Assembly (NCBI GenBank): GCA_018241225.1
Contig: JAFEEG010000007.1
Location: 1-64,000 of the forward strand
Length of the DNA: 64,000 bases
Origin: Pseudomonadota bacterium
Lineage (GTDB): Bacteria > Pseudomonadota > Gammaproteobacteria > Burkholderiales > Burkholderiaceae_C
Reading direction: 5' to 3'
This document shows, piece after piece, positions 52,796 through 61,032 of the stretch (position 1 is the stretch's first letter; every line of letters begins with the position of its first letter). The translations under genes and the position numbers were made by a program. The notes under the pieces are model-generated. The model ran no database searches and was not told where the DNA came from. It saw nothing but the letters and a program-made list of their open reading frames with translations.

Positions 52796-53661
52796 GCTTC
52801 GATGAACAGGGCCGGGTCCACCATGGCCCGGTTCAGCATCACCGACCAGTGCAGGTGCGGCCCGGTCACCCGGCCGGTGGCGCCCACTTCGCCCAGGCGC
52901 TCGCCGGCGCGCAGCTGCGCGCCCGGCTGCGCGTCGATGGCGCTCAAGTGGCAATACATGCTGAGCAGGCCGCCGCCATGGTCGAGCCAGACCGTGTTGC
53001 CGTTGAAGAAGTAGTCGCCGGTGTCGATCACCTTGCCGGGCAAGGGCGCCACCACGGGCGTGCCGGTGGCGGCGGCGATGTCCATGCCGCTGTGCGGATT
53101 GCGCGCCTGCCCGTTGAAGATGCGGCGCAGGCCGAATGAACTGGAGCGCCTGCCCGGCACGGGCACCTGCATCTGCAGCGACGCGGGCAGGGCGGCGGCC
53201 TCGGTAAAGGTGGCCATCACGCTGGCCAGGTGCGTGCGTTCGCGCTCGTAGCGGGCCTGGTCCGCGGGCGACAGGTCGACCGTGCGCGGCGCCACCTTCA
53301 GGCGCTGCTCGCTGTATTTCTTGGGCGAGACCGTGTAGGCCACCTGGCGCGCTGCGGCTGCGCTGGCGCTGCGCACCTCGATGCGGCGTTCACCCGGCAC
53401 CGCCGACAGCGGAATGCCCACCAGCGCGGTCCACTCGATGGGATCGCCCAGCACCAGCAACGGAACGCCCTCGGCCAGGGCCTGCGGGCGCTGCGCGCCG
53501 GGGCCCAGCGACAGCCGCGCTATGCCGCCAGGCACCTGCGAGCTGCGCGGCCAGGCCGCTGCTGCGTCGTCGGGCGTGCGGGCGTGGAGGTTGAGGGCCT
53601 GCATGGCCAGCACGGAGGCCGCGCCACCCAGCAACTGGCGGCGGCGAATGGGCACGTGCAT
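52792..53661 (-). CDS. M23-family metallopeptidase
   Basis: 289 residues with a Tat-like start (RRRQLLGGAASVLAMQAL), then a domain related to peptidoglycan-associated proteins and the LytM domain: NPHSGMDIAA near residue 190 and THLHWSVML-type GPHLHWSV near 270 supply the zinc and catalytic histidines. It should cut peptidoglycan peptide cross-links outside the cytoplasm. It begins three bases after glnS and must be co-transcribed with it. Confidence 0.9.
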   Translation of the reverse strand: MHVPIRRRQLLGGAASVLAMQALNLHARTPDDAAAAWPRSSQVPGGIARLSLGPGAQRPQALAEGVPLLVLGDPIEWTALVGIPLSAVPGERRIEVRSASAAAARQVAYTVSPKKYSEQRLKVAPRTVDLSPADQARYERERTHLASVMATFTEAAALPASLQMQVPVPGRRSSSFGLRRIFNGQARNPHSGMDIAAATGTPVVAPLPGKVIDTGDYFFNGNTVWLDHGGGLLSMYCHLSAIDAQPGAQLRAGERLGEVGATGRVTGPHLHWSVMLNRAMVDPALFIEA

Positions 53662-53664
53662 TGC

Positions 53665-55473
53665 CTATTTGCCCCAGCTGTCGCGCATGCCGGCCGTGCG
53701 GTTGAACACCAGGCGGCCGTTGTTGTTGCCGCTGGCCTTGGTGTCCAGCGCAAAGTAGCCATGGCGCTCGAACTGGAAGGGCACGTCGCCGTTGGCTTGG
53801 GCGAGCGAAGGCTCGACATAGGCCTGGCAAATCTGCAGGCTGTCTGGGTTGAGTTCGTCCTCGAGCTCGGCCGAGCCGGGTTGCTCAGGGCTGAACAGGC
53901 GCTCGTACAGGCGCACGTCGGCAGCCACCGCGTCGGCGGCCGCCACCCAGGTGATGTTGCCCTTGACCTTGATGGCGTCGGCGCCCGGCGTGCCGCTCTT
54001 GGTGTCGGGCACCAGCGTGGCCTGCACTTGTACCAGCGCGCCGCTGGCGTCGCGCGTGGCGCCGGTGCATTCGATGACGTGGCCGTACTTCAGCCGTACC
54101 TTGTTGCCGGGGAAGAGACGGAAGAAGCCCTTGGGCTGCACGTCTTCATAGTCGGTGCGTTCGATCCAGACCTCGCGGCCCAGCTTGAAGCGGCGCTTGC
54201 CCATGTCGGGGTGGTGCGGGTGCACCGGTGCGCTGCAATCGTCCAGCGCATCGTCGCCGCCCATCAGCTCGCCCCAGTTGGTAATGACCAGCTTGACCGG
54301 GTCGAGCACGGCCATGGCACGCGGTGCGATCGGGTCCAGCGTTTCGCGCAACGCGGCCTCCAGCGCGGCGTAGTCGGTCCAGCCGCCGGCCTTGGTCACA
54401 CCCGAGCGTTCGCAGAACAGCTTGAGTGCATCGGGCGTGTAGCCGCGGCGGCGCAGGCCCGCGAGCGTGGGCATGCGCGGGTCGTCCCAGCCGTCCACGT
54501 GCTTGTCTTCCACCAGTTGGCGCAGCTTGCGCTTGCTGGTGACCACGTGCGTGACGTTCAGGCGGGCAAATTCGTACTGGTGCGGATGCGGGCTGGCAAT
54601 GAGGCCGCCTTCGGCGAGGCGGTCGAGCAGCCAGTCGTAGAAGGGGCGCTGGTCCTCGAACTCGAGCGTGCACACGCTGTGGGTGATCTGCTCCAGCGCG
54701 TCCTCGATGGGGTGCGCGAAGGTGTACATCGGGTAGATGCACCACTTGTCGCCCGTGTTGTGGTGGGTGGCGCGGCGAATGCGATACAGGGCCGGGTCGC
54801 GCAGGTTGATGTTGGGGTGGCCCAGGTCGATCTTGGCGCGCAGCACGGCGCCGCCGTCAGGCAGCTTGCCGTCGCGCATGTCGCGAAAGCGCGCCAGGTT
54901 TTCTTCAGGCGTGCGTGCGCGGAAGGGGCTGGGCGTGCCGGGCGTGTTGAAGTCGCCGCGGTTGACGCGCATCTCTTCGGCGCTTTGCTCGTCCACATAG
55001 GCCAGGCCCGCGCCGATGAGGTATTCGGCCGCCCGATACATGAAGTCGAAATAGTCGCTCGCGAAGAACTGGTGCGAGGCCTGCTGCCCAGGATGAGCCG
55101 GATCGTCGGCAATGGAGGTGCCGTAGCCCATCCAGTGCACCGCTTCGCGGATGGCGTCGACGTATTCCTGCTCTTCCTTTTCGGGATTGGTGTCGTCGAA
55201 GCGCAAATGGCACACGCCGCCGTACTGCTCGGCCAGGCTGAAGTTCAGCCAGATGCTCTTGGCATGGCCCAGGTGCAGGTAGCCGTTGGGCTCGGGCGGA
55301 AAGCGCAGGCGCACGCGGGCCGGATCGGCCATGCCCTGGGCATGATGGCTGGCGTCGCCAGGCGATCCGCCCCACTTGCGGGTGGCGTAGGTGCCTTGAT
55401 CAAGGTCGTGCTCGATGACGTGGCGCAGGAAATTGCTGGGCTTGGCCGGCTCTTTATCGGCTGGGGAATTCAT
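53665..55473 (-). CDS. glnS: glutaminyl-tRNA synthetase
   Basis: 602 residues from the ATG at 55473 (a GTG is directly upstream in frame). The HIGH-type motif is PPEPNGYLHLGHAKS, the KMSKR-type motif VVTSKRKL, and the EDTNPE-like FDDTNPEKEEQEYVDAI is the tRNA-acceptor region. The anticodon-binding beta barrels fill the rest. It charges tRNA-Gln directly, so this organism need not make Gln-tRNA only by amidation. Confidence 0.97.
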   Translation of the reverse strand: MNSPADKEPAKPSNFLRHVIEHDLDQGTYATRKWGGSPGDASHHAQGMADPARVRLRFPPEPNGYLHLGHAKSIWLNFSLAEQYGGVCHLRFDDTNPEKEEQEYVDAIREAVHWMGYGTSIADDPAHPGQQASHQFFASDYFDFMYRAAEYLIGAGLAYVDEQSAEEMRVNRGDFNTPGTPSPFRARTPEENLARFRDMRDGKLPDGGAVLRAKIDLGHPNINLRDPALYRIRRATHHNTGDKWCIYPMYTFAHPIEDALEQITHSVCTLEFEDQRPFYDWLLDRLAEGGLIASPHPHQYEFARLNVTHVVTSKRKLRQLVEDKHVDGWDDPRMPTLAGLRRRGYTPDALKLFCERSGVTKAGGWTDYAALEAALRETLDPIAPRAMAVLDPVKLVITNWGELMGGDDALDDCSAPVHPHHPDMGKRRFKLGREVWIERTDYEDVQPKGFFRLFPGNKVRLKYGHVIECTGATRDASGALVQVQATLVPDTKSGTPGADAIKVKGNITWVAAADAVAADVRLYERLFSPEQPGSAELEDELNPDSLQICQAYVEPSLAQANGDVPFQFERHGYFALDTKASGNNNGRLVFNRTAGMRDSWGK

Positions 55474-55660
55474 CACCTGATTCTAGAAGGGCGCAAAGTC
55501 CGCGGCCGGCTGGCGCCTTCCTCCTACAGTGAGGCTGGCGCCCCTGGGTTACCTTTTGGAACGATCTTCACTGTGCGTCGTGCACGGAACTTACAGGTTG
55601 CGCGTTCAATCACTAGGACACGGCATCCCGCTCGGGCGGGTTGCCCCCAAGGAGTATCAA

Positions 55661-55996
55661 ATGACCATGAATCGTTCCGTTTTCAAGTGGGTTGCCGCCG
55701 GTGTGCTGGCTGCGGGCGCATTGGGCGCTGCCGCCACGGCATCGGCCGGGGTGGCCTGGTCGGTGAACGTGGGCGTTCCTGGCGTGGTGGTGGCACCGGC
55801 GCCTGTGTATTACCCGCCGGCCCCTGTCTACTACGCACCCCCGCCGCCGGTGTACTACCGCCCGGCACCCGTCTACTACGCGCCGCCGCCGGTCTACTAC
55901 CGTCCGGCACCGGTCTACATCCAGGGTGGTGGCTACTACCGCCATGGTGGTCCTCGCTATTACGGGCCGCACCCGCGCCCTGTGTACCGCTACTAA
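55661..55996 (+). CDS. secreted PVYY-repeat protein
   Basis: 111 residues with AAGGAG six bases ahead. A signal peptide (AAGVLAAGALGAAATASA) is followed by a tandem repeat of APVYY/PPPVYYRP units (about five or six copies) and a His/Gly/Tyr-rich tail (YYRHGGPRYYGPH). Such chains are flexible and Tyr/Pro-rich. I do not know the role; a cell-envelope or surface adhesive or hydration role is possible. A terminator follows. Confidence 0.8.
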   Translation: MTMNRSVFKWVAAGVLAAGALGAAATASAGVAWSVNVGVPGVVVAPAPVYYPPAPVYYAPPPPVYYRPAPVYYAPPPVYYRPAPVYIQGGGYYRHGGPRYYGPHPRPVYRY

Positions 55997-56020
55997 GAAA
56001 AAACGTCACACATCAAGAGA

Positions 56021-56050
56021 AAGCCGGCTCGTCGAGCCGGCTTTTTTCTT
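56021..56050 (+). terminator. rho-independent terminator after the PVYY-repeat gene
   Basis: AAGCCGGCTC-GTC-GAGCCGGCTT hairpin followed by TTTTCTT. It is preceded by an A-rich stretch, so it may also serve the convergent SRPBCC gene ending at 56055. Confidence 0.88.
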
Positions 56051-56054
56051 GTGT

Positions 56055-56534
56055 TCAGCGCAACGTTGCGGCGAGTTCGTCGAGCTGGGTGATGACGGTG
56101 CCCCATCCATCGAAGAAGCCCAGCTTCTCGTGTTCCTTGCTGGTTTCGGCGTCGGGGTGCATCACGTGCGCGGTGTAGCGGCTGCCGTTGCCTTCGTCTT
56201 CCATCGTGATGATGGCGGTGAACCCCATCCACGGCTTGTGCGGCCGCCAGCCGGCAGTGAGCATCGAGGTGAATGCGAGGCGCGACTGGGGCACCACCTC
56301 GAGAAAGGAACCGGGGTTGTCGCTGGTTCCGCCATCGGGGCCTTGCATGAATGTGTGAAAGGCGCCGCCCGGACGCAGGTCGAAGGCACGCACCTCGGTC
56401 GTCCAGGGCCGAGGGCACCACCATTGCTTGAGCAGATCGGGTTCCGACCACGCGCGCCACAAGGCCTGGCGCGGCGCACGCAGGCTGCGGGTGATGACGA
56501 GGTCGCGGGAGTCAGCGTTGCCGCTTGATGCCAT
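56055..56534 (-). CDS. SRPBCC/AHSA1-like domain protein
   Basis: 159 residues from the ATG at 56534, preceded by AAGGAG. A START-like helix-grip fold: LVITRSLRAPRQALWRAWSEPDLLKQWWCP at the start is typical of the AHSA1/activator-of-Hsp90 family (the quoted stretch is split at APRQALWRAW), with FHTFMQGPDGG and the C-terminal EKLGFFDGWG. It starts inside the 3' end of the ArsR gene, so the pair form a regulator-effector unit, as often seen for this family. Function unknown. Confidence 0.88.
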   Translation of the reverse strand: MASSGNADSRDLVITRSLRAPRQALWRAWSEPDLLKQWWCPRPWTTEVRAFDLRPGGAFHTFMQGPDGGTSDNPGSFLEVVPQSRLAFTSMLTAGWRPHKPWMGFTAIITMEDEGNGSRYTAHVMHPDAETSKEHEKLGFFDGWGTVITQLDELAATLR

Positions 56535-56874
56535 GGGTTTGCTCCTTGAGGTGAAGTTGTTCGACAAATGCCGCCATGCGGTCGGTACGGGCCTCCCACA
56601 TCGCGCGTTGCTCGGCAATCCATTGCTCGGCCTGCTGCAGCTTCCTGGGAACCAGCTCGCAGGTGCGCGAGCGTCCCAGCTTGCTGCTTTGTATGAGCCC
56701 GCTTCTTTCCAGCACGGTGATGTGCTTCATGAAGGACGGCAGCGCCATGTCGAAGGGCGCCGCCAGCGCCGAAACCGTTTGCGCACCGCCCACCAGCGCA
56801 CAGACGATGGCGCAACGCGTGGGGTCGGCCAGCGCATGAAACACCTCGCTGATGGAAGCACTAGAGTTAGCCAT
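56512..56874 (-). CDS. ArsR-family transcriptional regulator
   Basis: 120 residues, winged helix: FHALADPTRCAIVCALVGG, SALAAPFDMALPSFMKHITVLE and LIQSSKLGRSRTCEL. The arsenic-sensing cysteine box (ELCVCDL) is absent, so it belongs to the broad group of ArsR proteins paired with SRPBCC partners. It overlaps the SRPBCC gene by 23 bases. A perfect palindrome covers its start codon and a promoter lies directly upstream, indicating autoregulation on a leaderless message. Confidence 0.92.
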   Translation of the reverse strand: MANSSASISEVFHALADPTRCAIVCALVGGAQTVSALAAPFDMALPSFMKHITVLERSGLIQSSKLGRSRTCELVPRKLQQAEQWIAEQRAMWEARTDRMAAFVEQLHLKEQTHGIKRQR

Positions 56875-56909
56875 TTGGCTAAGTATAGTGCGGCCAGCGA
56901 ATTTGGCCA
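56867..56909 (-). promoter_or_regulatory. arsR promoter and operator overlapping the start codon
   Basis: On the minus strand TGGCCA (56909-56904), a 16-base spacer and TATACT (56887-56882) place transcription start at about 56875, next to the ATG at 56874. The palindrome TTAGCCA-TT-TGGCTAA (56867-56882) runs from the -10 through the start codon. There is no ribosome site, so the message is probably leaderless. Confidence 0.65.
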
Positions 56910-56920
56910 GGGGCCGATGA

Positions 56921-57754
56921 CTACATCGCCCTGAACAGGTGGGCGTAGAGGCGGCTTACCACGATCTTCTCGGGCCGCCCGCGCAGGCGCAGCAGGAGCT
57001 TGCCCGACTCGTCGCGCTGCACCTGCTCGATGGCGTCGCTTCGCACCACCACCGCGCGGTGCACCTGCCAGAAGGTGTCGGCGTCCAGTTGCGGCATCAG
57101 TTGCTTGAGCGGCGTGCGGATGAGGTATTCGCGCTCGGCGGTGAGCACCCGCACGTACTTGTCGGACGCCTCGAAATACAGCACGTCCTGAATGGGCACC
57201 ATGTGCACGGTGGTGCCGCCGGTGTCGCTGGCGGTGATGAACTTCAGCGGCGCCGCACCTGCAGTGGCGGCGCCGGTCGATCCGGCCGCACCGATGAGCT
57301 TTCGCCATTCGCCCAGCGTCTGCTCCAGCAGATCTGCCGGAGCTGCGCGGGGCGCGGCCTGCTGCTGTGCCGCCAGAGCCTGCTGCACGCGGGCGACCGT
57401 CTTGCGAAGCCGGTCTGGCTGCACCGGCTTGCGCACGTAGTCGATGGCCTGCGCATCGAAGGCCCGTACCGCGTACTCGTCGTAGGCCGTGACGAACACC
57501 AGTTGCGGCATGGAGGCCTCGGTATTCGGCCAACGGTCGGCGATCTCCATGGCGGCACCCAGGCCGTCCAGGCCCGGCATGCGGATGTCGAGAAACAGCA
57601 CCTGCGGCAGTTGCTCCAGGGCCTCGCGCACGGCACTGCGGCCATCGGCCACGACGGCGAGCACTTCCAGTTCGGGCCAGGCCGTGCGCAGTTCGGCGTG
57701 CAGGGCCTGCGCCAGCAGGGGCTCGTCTTCGGCAATGAGTGCAGTGGCTTTCAT
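56921..57754 (-). CDS. LytTR-type response regulator
   Basis: 277 residues. The receiver domain has Asp56 in VLFLDIRMPGLDG and Lys in YVRKPVQPD. A Ala/Gln-rich linker joins it to a LytTR DNA-binding domain (about 175-277), with YFEASDKYVRVLTAEREYLI and FWQVHRAVVVRSDAIEQV. Its first base overlaps the kinase gene by four bases (ATGA), so the two form a LytS/AlgR-type two-component system. Target genes are unknown. Confidence 0.93.
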   Translation of the reverse strand: MKATALIAEDEPLLAQALHAELRTAWPELEVLAVVADGRSAVREALEQLPQVLFLDIRMPGLDGLGAAMEIADRWPNTEASMPQLVFVTAYDEYAVRAFDAQAIDYVRKPVQPDRLRKTVARVQQALAAQQQAAPRAAPADLLEQTLGEWRKLIGAAGSTGAATAGAAPLKFITASDTGGTTVHMVPIQDVLYFEASDKYVRVLTAEREYLIRTPLKQLMPQLDADTFWQVHRAVVVRSDAIEQVQRDESGKLLLRLRGRPEKIVVSRLYAHLFRAM

Positions 57755-58824
57755 GGACGGTTCAAGGGAATATGGACGACGGCTCGCGTGCCTCCCGTGG
57801 GCAGGGCACCGATCTCGAGTTGGCCGCGCGGTCCGTAGACGGTGGCCAGGCGTTCGCGGATGTGACCCAGGCCGAAGCTGCCGCCAGGGTCGTTGGCAGC
57901 AGCCAGCGCGGTCGCCTCGTCGATGTCGATGCCAATGCCGGTATCGCTCACCTCGATGAGCATCAGCATGCCATCGGTGCGCCGCGCGCGCACCACGATC
58001 TCTCCGCCTTCCACCTTGGGCTCCAGCCCGTGGCGGATGCTGTTTTCCACCAGCGGCTGCAGGATCAGCGGCGGCACCAGTTCGCCGGCCAGCTCGGCCG
58101 GCAGGTCGAGGCTGAAACGCAGTCGACTGCCCATGCGCACCGCCATCAGCGACAGGTAGTCGCCCAGGCGCTCGAATTCCGCAGACAACGGGTGGGTCAG
58201 CGCGCGCGAGCCCGACAGCGTGGCCCGCAGGTAGTTGTTGAGCCGGTCGAGCATGGCAATGGCGCGTGTCGGATCGGTGGCGATCAGCACGCGCAGGTTG
58301 GCCAGGGTGTTGAACAGCATGTGCGGCTCCAGCTGGGTTTCCAGCAGCTTGAGCCGGGCCTCGGTGGCGTCACGTTCCGCGGCGGTGACGCGGGCAGCCA
58401 GCGCCGAGCTGTGGCCGCGCGAATAGAAAAAGTAGCTGCCCAGCACCCCGGCCATGACCGTGATGATGAGCGAGACGCGCTGGTCGTGCTCCGACTCGGC
58501 CATCATCGTGACGGCCCCGGTGCCGCCGCCGATGAGCCAGTCGCCCAGCGCCGAACCCGCGTAGTAGCCCACCACGATGCCGGTGGCCGACAGCGCAATG
58601 CCGCGCCAGCCGCGTGGCCAGCCGCCCGGGTCCTGCGGCCGCCGCAGCGGATAGCGGCCGAACTCGATGACCAGCCAGATCAGCGTGCCGATCAGGATCG
58701 AATACCCCAGGTGGTGCAGGTAGCTCTTGTCGGGCCAGATCGCGCTGATGATCGCGGCCACCGCAAAGCAGAACGCCACGACCAGCAGGCCGTGGCGCAG
58801 GGTTTCTCGCCATTCGATCTTCAT
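57751..58824 (-). CDS. LytS/YehU-type sensor histidine kinase
   Basis: 357 residues from the ATG at 58824. Four membrane helices in the first 135 residues have no obvious extracellular sensor domain. The His_kinase box holds His168 in LEPHMLFNTLANL, and the ATPase shows PLILQPLVENSIRHGLEPK, VSDTGIGI and GGSFGLGHIRERL. It phosphorylates the LytTR regulator encoded directly after it. Signal unknown; the neighbouring small membrane proteins may take part. Confidence 0.93.
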   Translation of the reverse strand: MKIEWRETLRHGLLVVAFCFAVAAIISAIWPDKSYLHHLGYSILIGTLIWLVIEFGRYPLRRPQDPGGWPRGWRGIALSATGIVVGYYAGSALGDWLIGGGTGAVTMMAESEHDQRVSLIITVMAGVLGSYFFYSRGHSSALAARVTAAERDATEARLKLLETQLEPHMLFNTLANLRVLIATDPTRAIAMLDRLNNYLRATLSGSRALTHPLSAEFERLGDYLSLMAVRMGSRLRFSLDLPAELAGELVPPLILQPLVENSIRHGLEPKVEGGEIVVRARRTDGMLMLIEVSDTGIGIDIDEATALAAANDPGGSFGLGHIRERLATVYGPRGQLEIGALPTGGTRAVVHIPLNRP

Positions 58825-58868
58825 GGGGGCCGATTCTGCGGGATGAAGCGCCTCGACTGGCCGGGCCA

Positions 58869-59153
58869 TTACCACGGATCTCGCGCCTGCAGCTTGGCGC
58901 GCTCGCGCGCCACCAGTTGCTCCATGAAGTTGCCGCCCGGCGCGAGCAGCCAGACCACGGCCCAGTGAATGACCAGGCCCACGCCCCAGCCGAGGAAGGG
59001 GAAGACGGCCCAGTGGTGGCCCGAGGCGATAGACAGCGCGGCCATGCCGGCATTGACGATGAGATAGACGATGGCGTGCATCCACCAGCCTGCCTTGGCG
59101 CGGGCGCGCCGCACGGCCAGTTGTTCGAGGGAGCGGTCTTGCTGTCGGGTCAT
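58869..59153 (-). CDS. 2TM-domain membrane protein
   Basis: 94 residues. Two helices (WWMHAIVYLIVNAGMAALSI and FPFLGWGVGLVIHWAVVWLL) are separated by a short loop, with basic flanks, as in the 2TM domain family (often found next to or fused with kinases). It lies 44 bases upstream of the sensor kinase on the same strand and is probably part of the same operon. The C-terminal MEQLVARERAKLQ helix is charged. Confidence 0.82.
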   Translation of the reverse strand: MTRQQDRSLEQLAVRRARAKAGWWMHAIVYLIVNAGMAALSIASGHHWAVFPFLGWGVGLVIHWAVVWLLAPGGNFMEQLVARERAKLQARDPW

Positions 59154-59187
59154 GATGATTCTCTTGTCGTTGAATGTGAGGCGGTGC

Positions 59188-59715
59188 TTACTTGGCCAGG
59201 ACGGCGCCCAGGCTCGGTGCGGAAGTGCCCATGGCCAACTTCCACAGGCGCAGCGAGCGACCGAGGAACACGCCGGCGAAAGCGCCGTACACCACGCTCA
59301 TGCCCAGGGCGAAGCCGCTCTGGCGGGCCAGTTCGGGGTGCATCGCCAGCAGAACGCCAACCACGTACTTGGTGAAGAAGATGCCCATCATCAGCATCAG
59401 CGGCACCGCCGTGCCGGGGAGCGTGAAGCGCATTTCGCTCACGTCGAAGCGCACGCCCTGGGGCAGCGGGCGGCGCAGCACCATGGCCAGCGTGGCGGCG
59501 GCTGCCAGGATCCATGCGGCCACGGCGGTCGGCGTGCCGCCGAAGGCCGAAACCAGCCCATAGGCCGACAGCCCCGCCATGGCCAGTGCCACGATGGCCA
59601 GGCGACGCAGGCCGGCCTGGGTGGGAAACAGCTGGCGGCCACCCAGGGCAAGCAGGGCGAGGAACATGCCGAACACCCAGGTGGGGGTGTGCTGGAGGAT
59701 CTGGATCAGCATCAT
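59188..59715 (-). CDS. DUF6622-like multi-pass membrane protein
   Basis: 175 residues from the tandem ATGs at 59715. About five membrane helices: PTWVFGMFLALLALGGRQLF, then LAIVALAMAGLSAYGLVSAF, AWILAAAATLAMVL and two more near residues 105 and 145. The family is uncharacterised; the number of the DUF is my recollection. It starts the small-membrane-protein plus two-component cluster and is 34 bases before the 2TM gene. Confidence 0.78.
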   Translation of the reverse strand: MMLIQILQHTPTWVFGMFLALLALGGRQLFPTQAGLRRLAIVALAMAGLSAYGLVSAFGGTPTAVAAWILAAAATLAMVLRRPLPQGVRFDVSEMRFTLPGTAVPLMLMMGIFFTKYVVGVLLAMHPELARQSGFALGMSVVYGAFAGVFLGRSLRLWKLAMGTSAPSLGAVLAK

Positions 59716-59899
59716 GGTGAGGACTCCTGGACTTGGTTTGGAGGGGTTGTCGCTTGGGTTGGATGGACTGTGCCGGTGGGGCCGTGGCGGGGCCACCGGG
59801 ATGCGATGAAATGCGCCGGGGCGTCGCGAAATGCCCAAGGCGGGGCGTGGGTGGCGTGCCATGATCCGGGCCGAACAACGCTCGCAGCAGGGAGAAAAC

Positions 59900-60886
59900 A
59901 TGAGAACGAGCACGCCCGGGGCGCCTTTGGGGCGCCGGTTGGAAAGGGCCGTCCGCCGGAGCGGCCGAAGGCGCCTGGTGGCAGGCGTCGCTGCATGGCT
60001 GGCGGCGGCTGGAATGGCCAATGCATGCACCGTCGAGCTGGCGGGGCAGGCGCCGCTGACGAAGTCGGGCGTCCTGTACGAGACGCCCGTCTCGATCAAT
60101 GGACAAGCGCCCTTGTCATTCCTGGTGGACACGGGCGCCATGCGCACGAAGATCCATGCTGCGGCCTCGTCCCAACTGGGACTCATGGGGAATCGCCGTC
60201 GCAGTCACTCCATTGGGATCGACGGATCGCGGGGTGCGACCACAGAGGGCGTGACGGTCCCCAGCCTGGAGTTCGCGGGCCTGGTTCACGTCAGGAAAGA
60301 CCTGGGCGTCGACCCGGTGCTGGTCGATGGGAGGCCTGCCTGGATGGGAACCTGGATGGGAACGGTCGGGGCCGATCACCTGTCCGGCTTCGACGTGGAG
60401 CTGGACTTTCCGGCTGGCCAGTTGAGGCTTCACCGCGTCAAGGATTGCAACGCCACCGACCAGCCGCTGCGTCCCTGGACGACCCCGTACGACACCGTGC
60501 CGCTCAAGCGCTCTTCCGAGGGAATGACCTCGATCCCGGTCGTGATGGATGGCAAGACCCTTGAGCTCGCGCTCGATACTGGCTCCAACCGCACCAGGGT
60601 GTCGATGAAAGCTGCCTCGCACAAGCTTGGGCTCGACCTTGAACAACTGAAGGCGCAATCGACACTCGTGCGCAGTTCTAGCTCGACAGGCAAGCAGTTG
60701 GCCAACTATGCCAGGCGCATCGGCCGCATCGATGTCGGGCGCAGCAGCTATGGCGGTGTGCAGGTCATGTTCTCCGAGCTCCAGGTCGATCCCTACGATG
60801 GCTTGCTGGGCCTGGATTTCCTTGCCAACCGCAGGGTCTGGCTTTCCTACGCGACCAACCAGCTGTTCGTCACCAGCAAGAAATAG
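59900..60886 (+). CDS. secreted protein with two retropepsin-like aspartic-protease domains
   Basis: 328 residues from the ATG at 59900 (GGGAGAAAAC ribosome site). A basic N-terminus with a hydrophobic segment ends ANA/C at Cys43, so export is likely. Two tandem domains each hold a D-T-G: Asp77 in LSFLVDTGAMRTK and Asp226 in ELALDTGSNRTR; the second domain ends DGLLGLDFLANRRVWLSY. This is the aspartyl-protease-like (PF13650-type) fold in duplicate, which could make an intramolecular pseudodimer like pepsin. Proteolysis is inferred. Confidence 0.85.
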   Translation: MRTSTPGAPLGRRLERAVRRSGRRRLVAGVAAWLAAAGMANACTVELAGQAPLTKSGVLYETPVSINGQAPLSFLVDTGAMRTKIHAAASSQLGLMGNRRRSHSIGIDGSRGATTEGVTVPSLEFAGLVHVRKDLGVDPVLVDGRPAWMGTWMGTVGADHLSGFDVELDFPAGQLRLHRVKDCNATDQPLRPWTTPYDTVPLKRSSEGMTSIPVVMDGKTLELALDTGSNRTRVSMKAASHKLGLDLEQLKAQSTLVRSSSSTGKQLANYARRIGRIDVGRSSYGGVQVMFSELQVDPYDGLLGLDFLANRRVWLSYATNQLFVTSKK

Positions 60887-61032
60887 CGTCGGACGCAGGG
60901 CATTGCGGCTTTACCGCTTCTTTACGCGCCATCACGCATCGCAGCTACGATGCCCGTGCCTACTGGGTCGGTCCGTCGCTCCACATGCTCAGCCGGACCG
61001 CGCCAGAACCGAAAAAACCGCCATATCCCTCC

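Noticed and set aside
55781..55960. PVYY-coding repeats as a CRISPR-like or tandem DNA array
   Set aside because: The repeat period follows codons of a real secreted protein and has no spacers.
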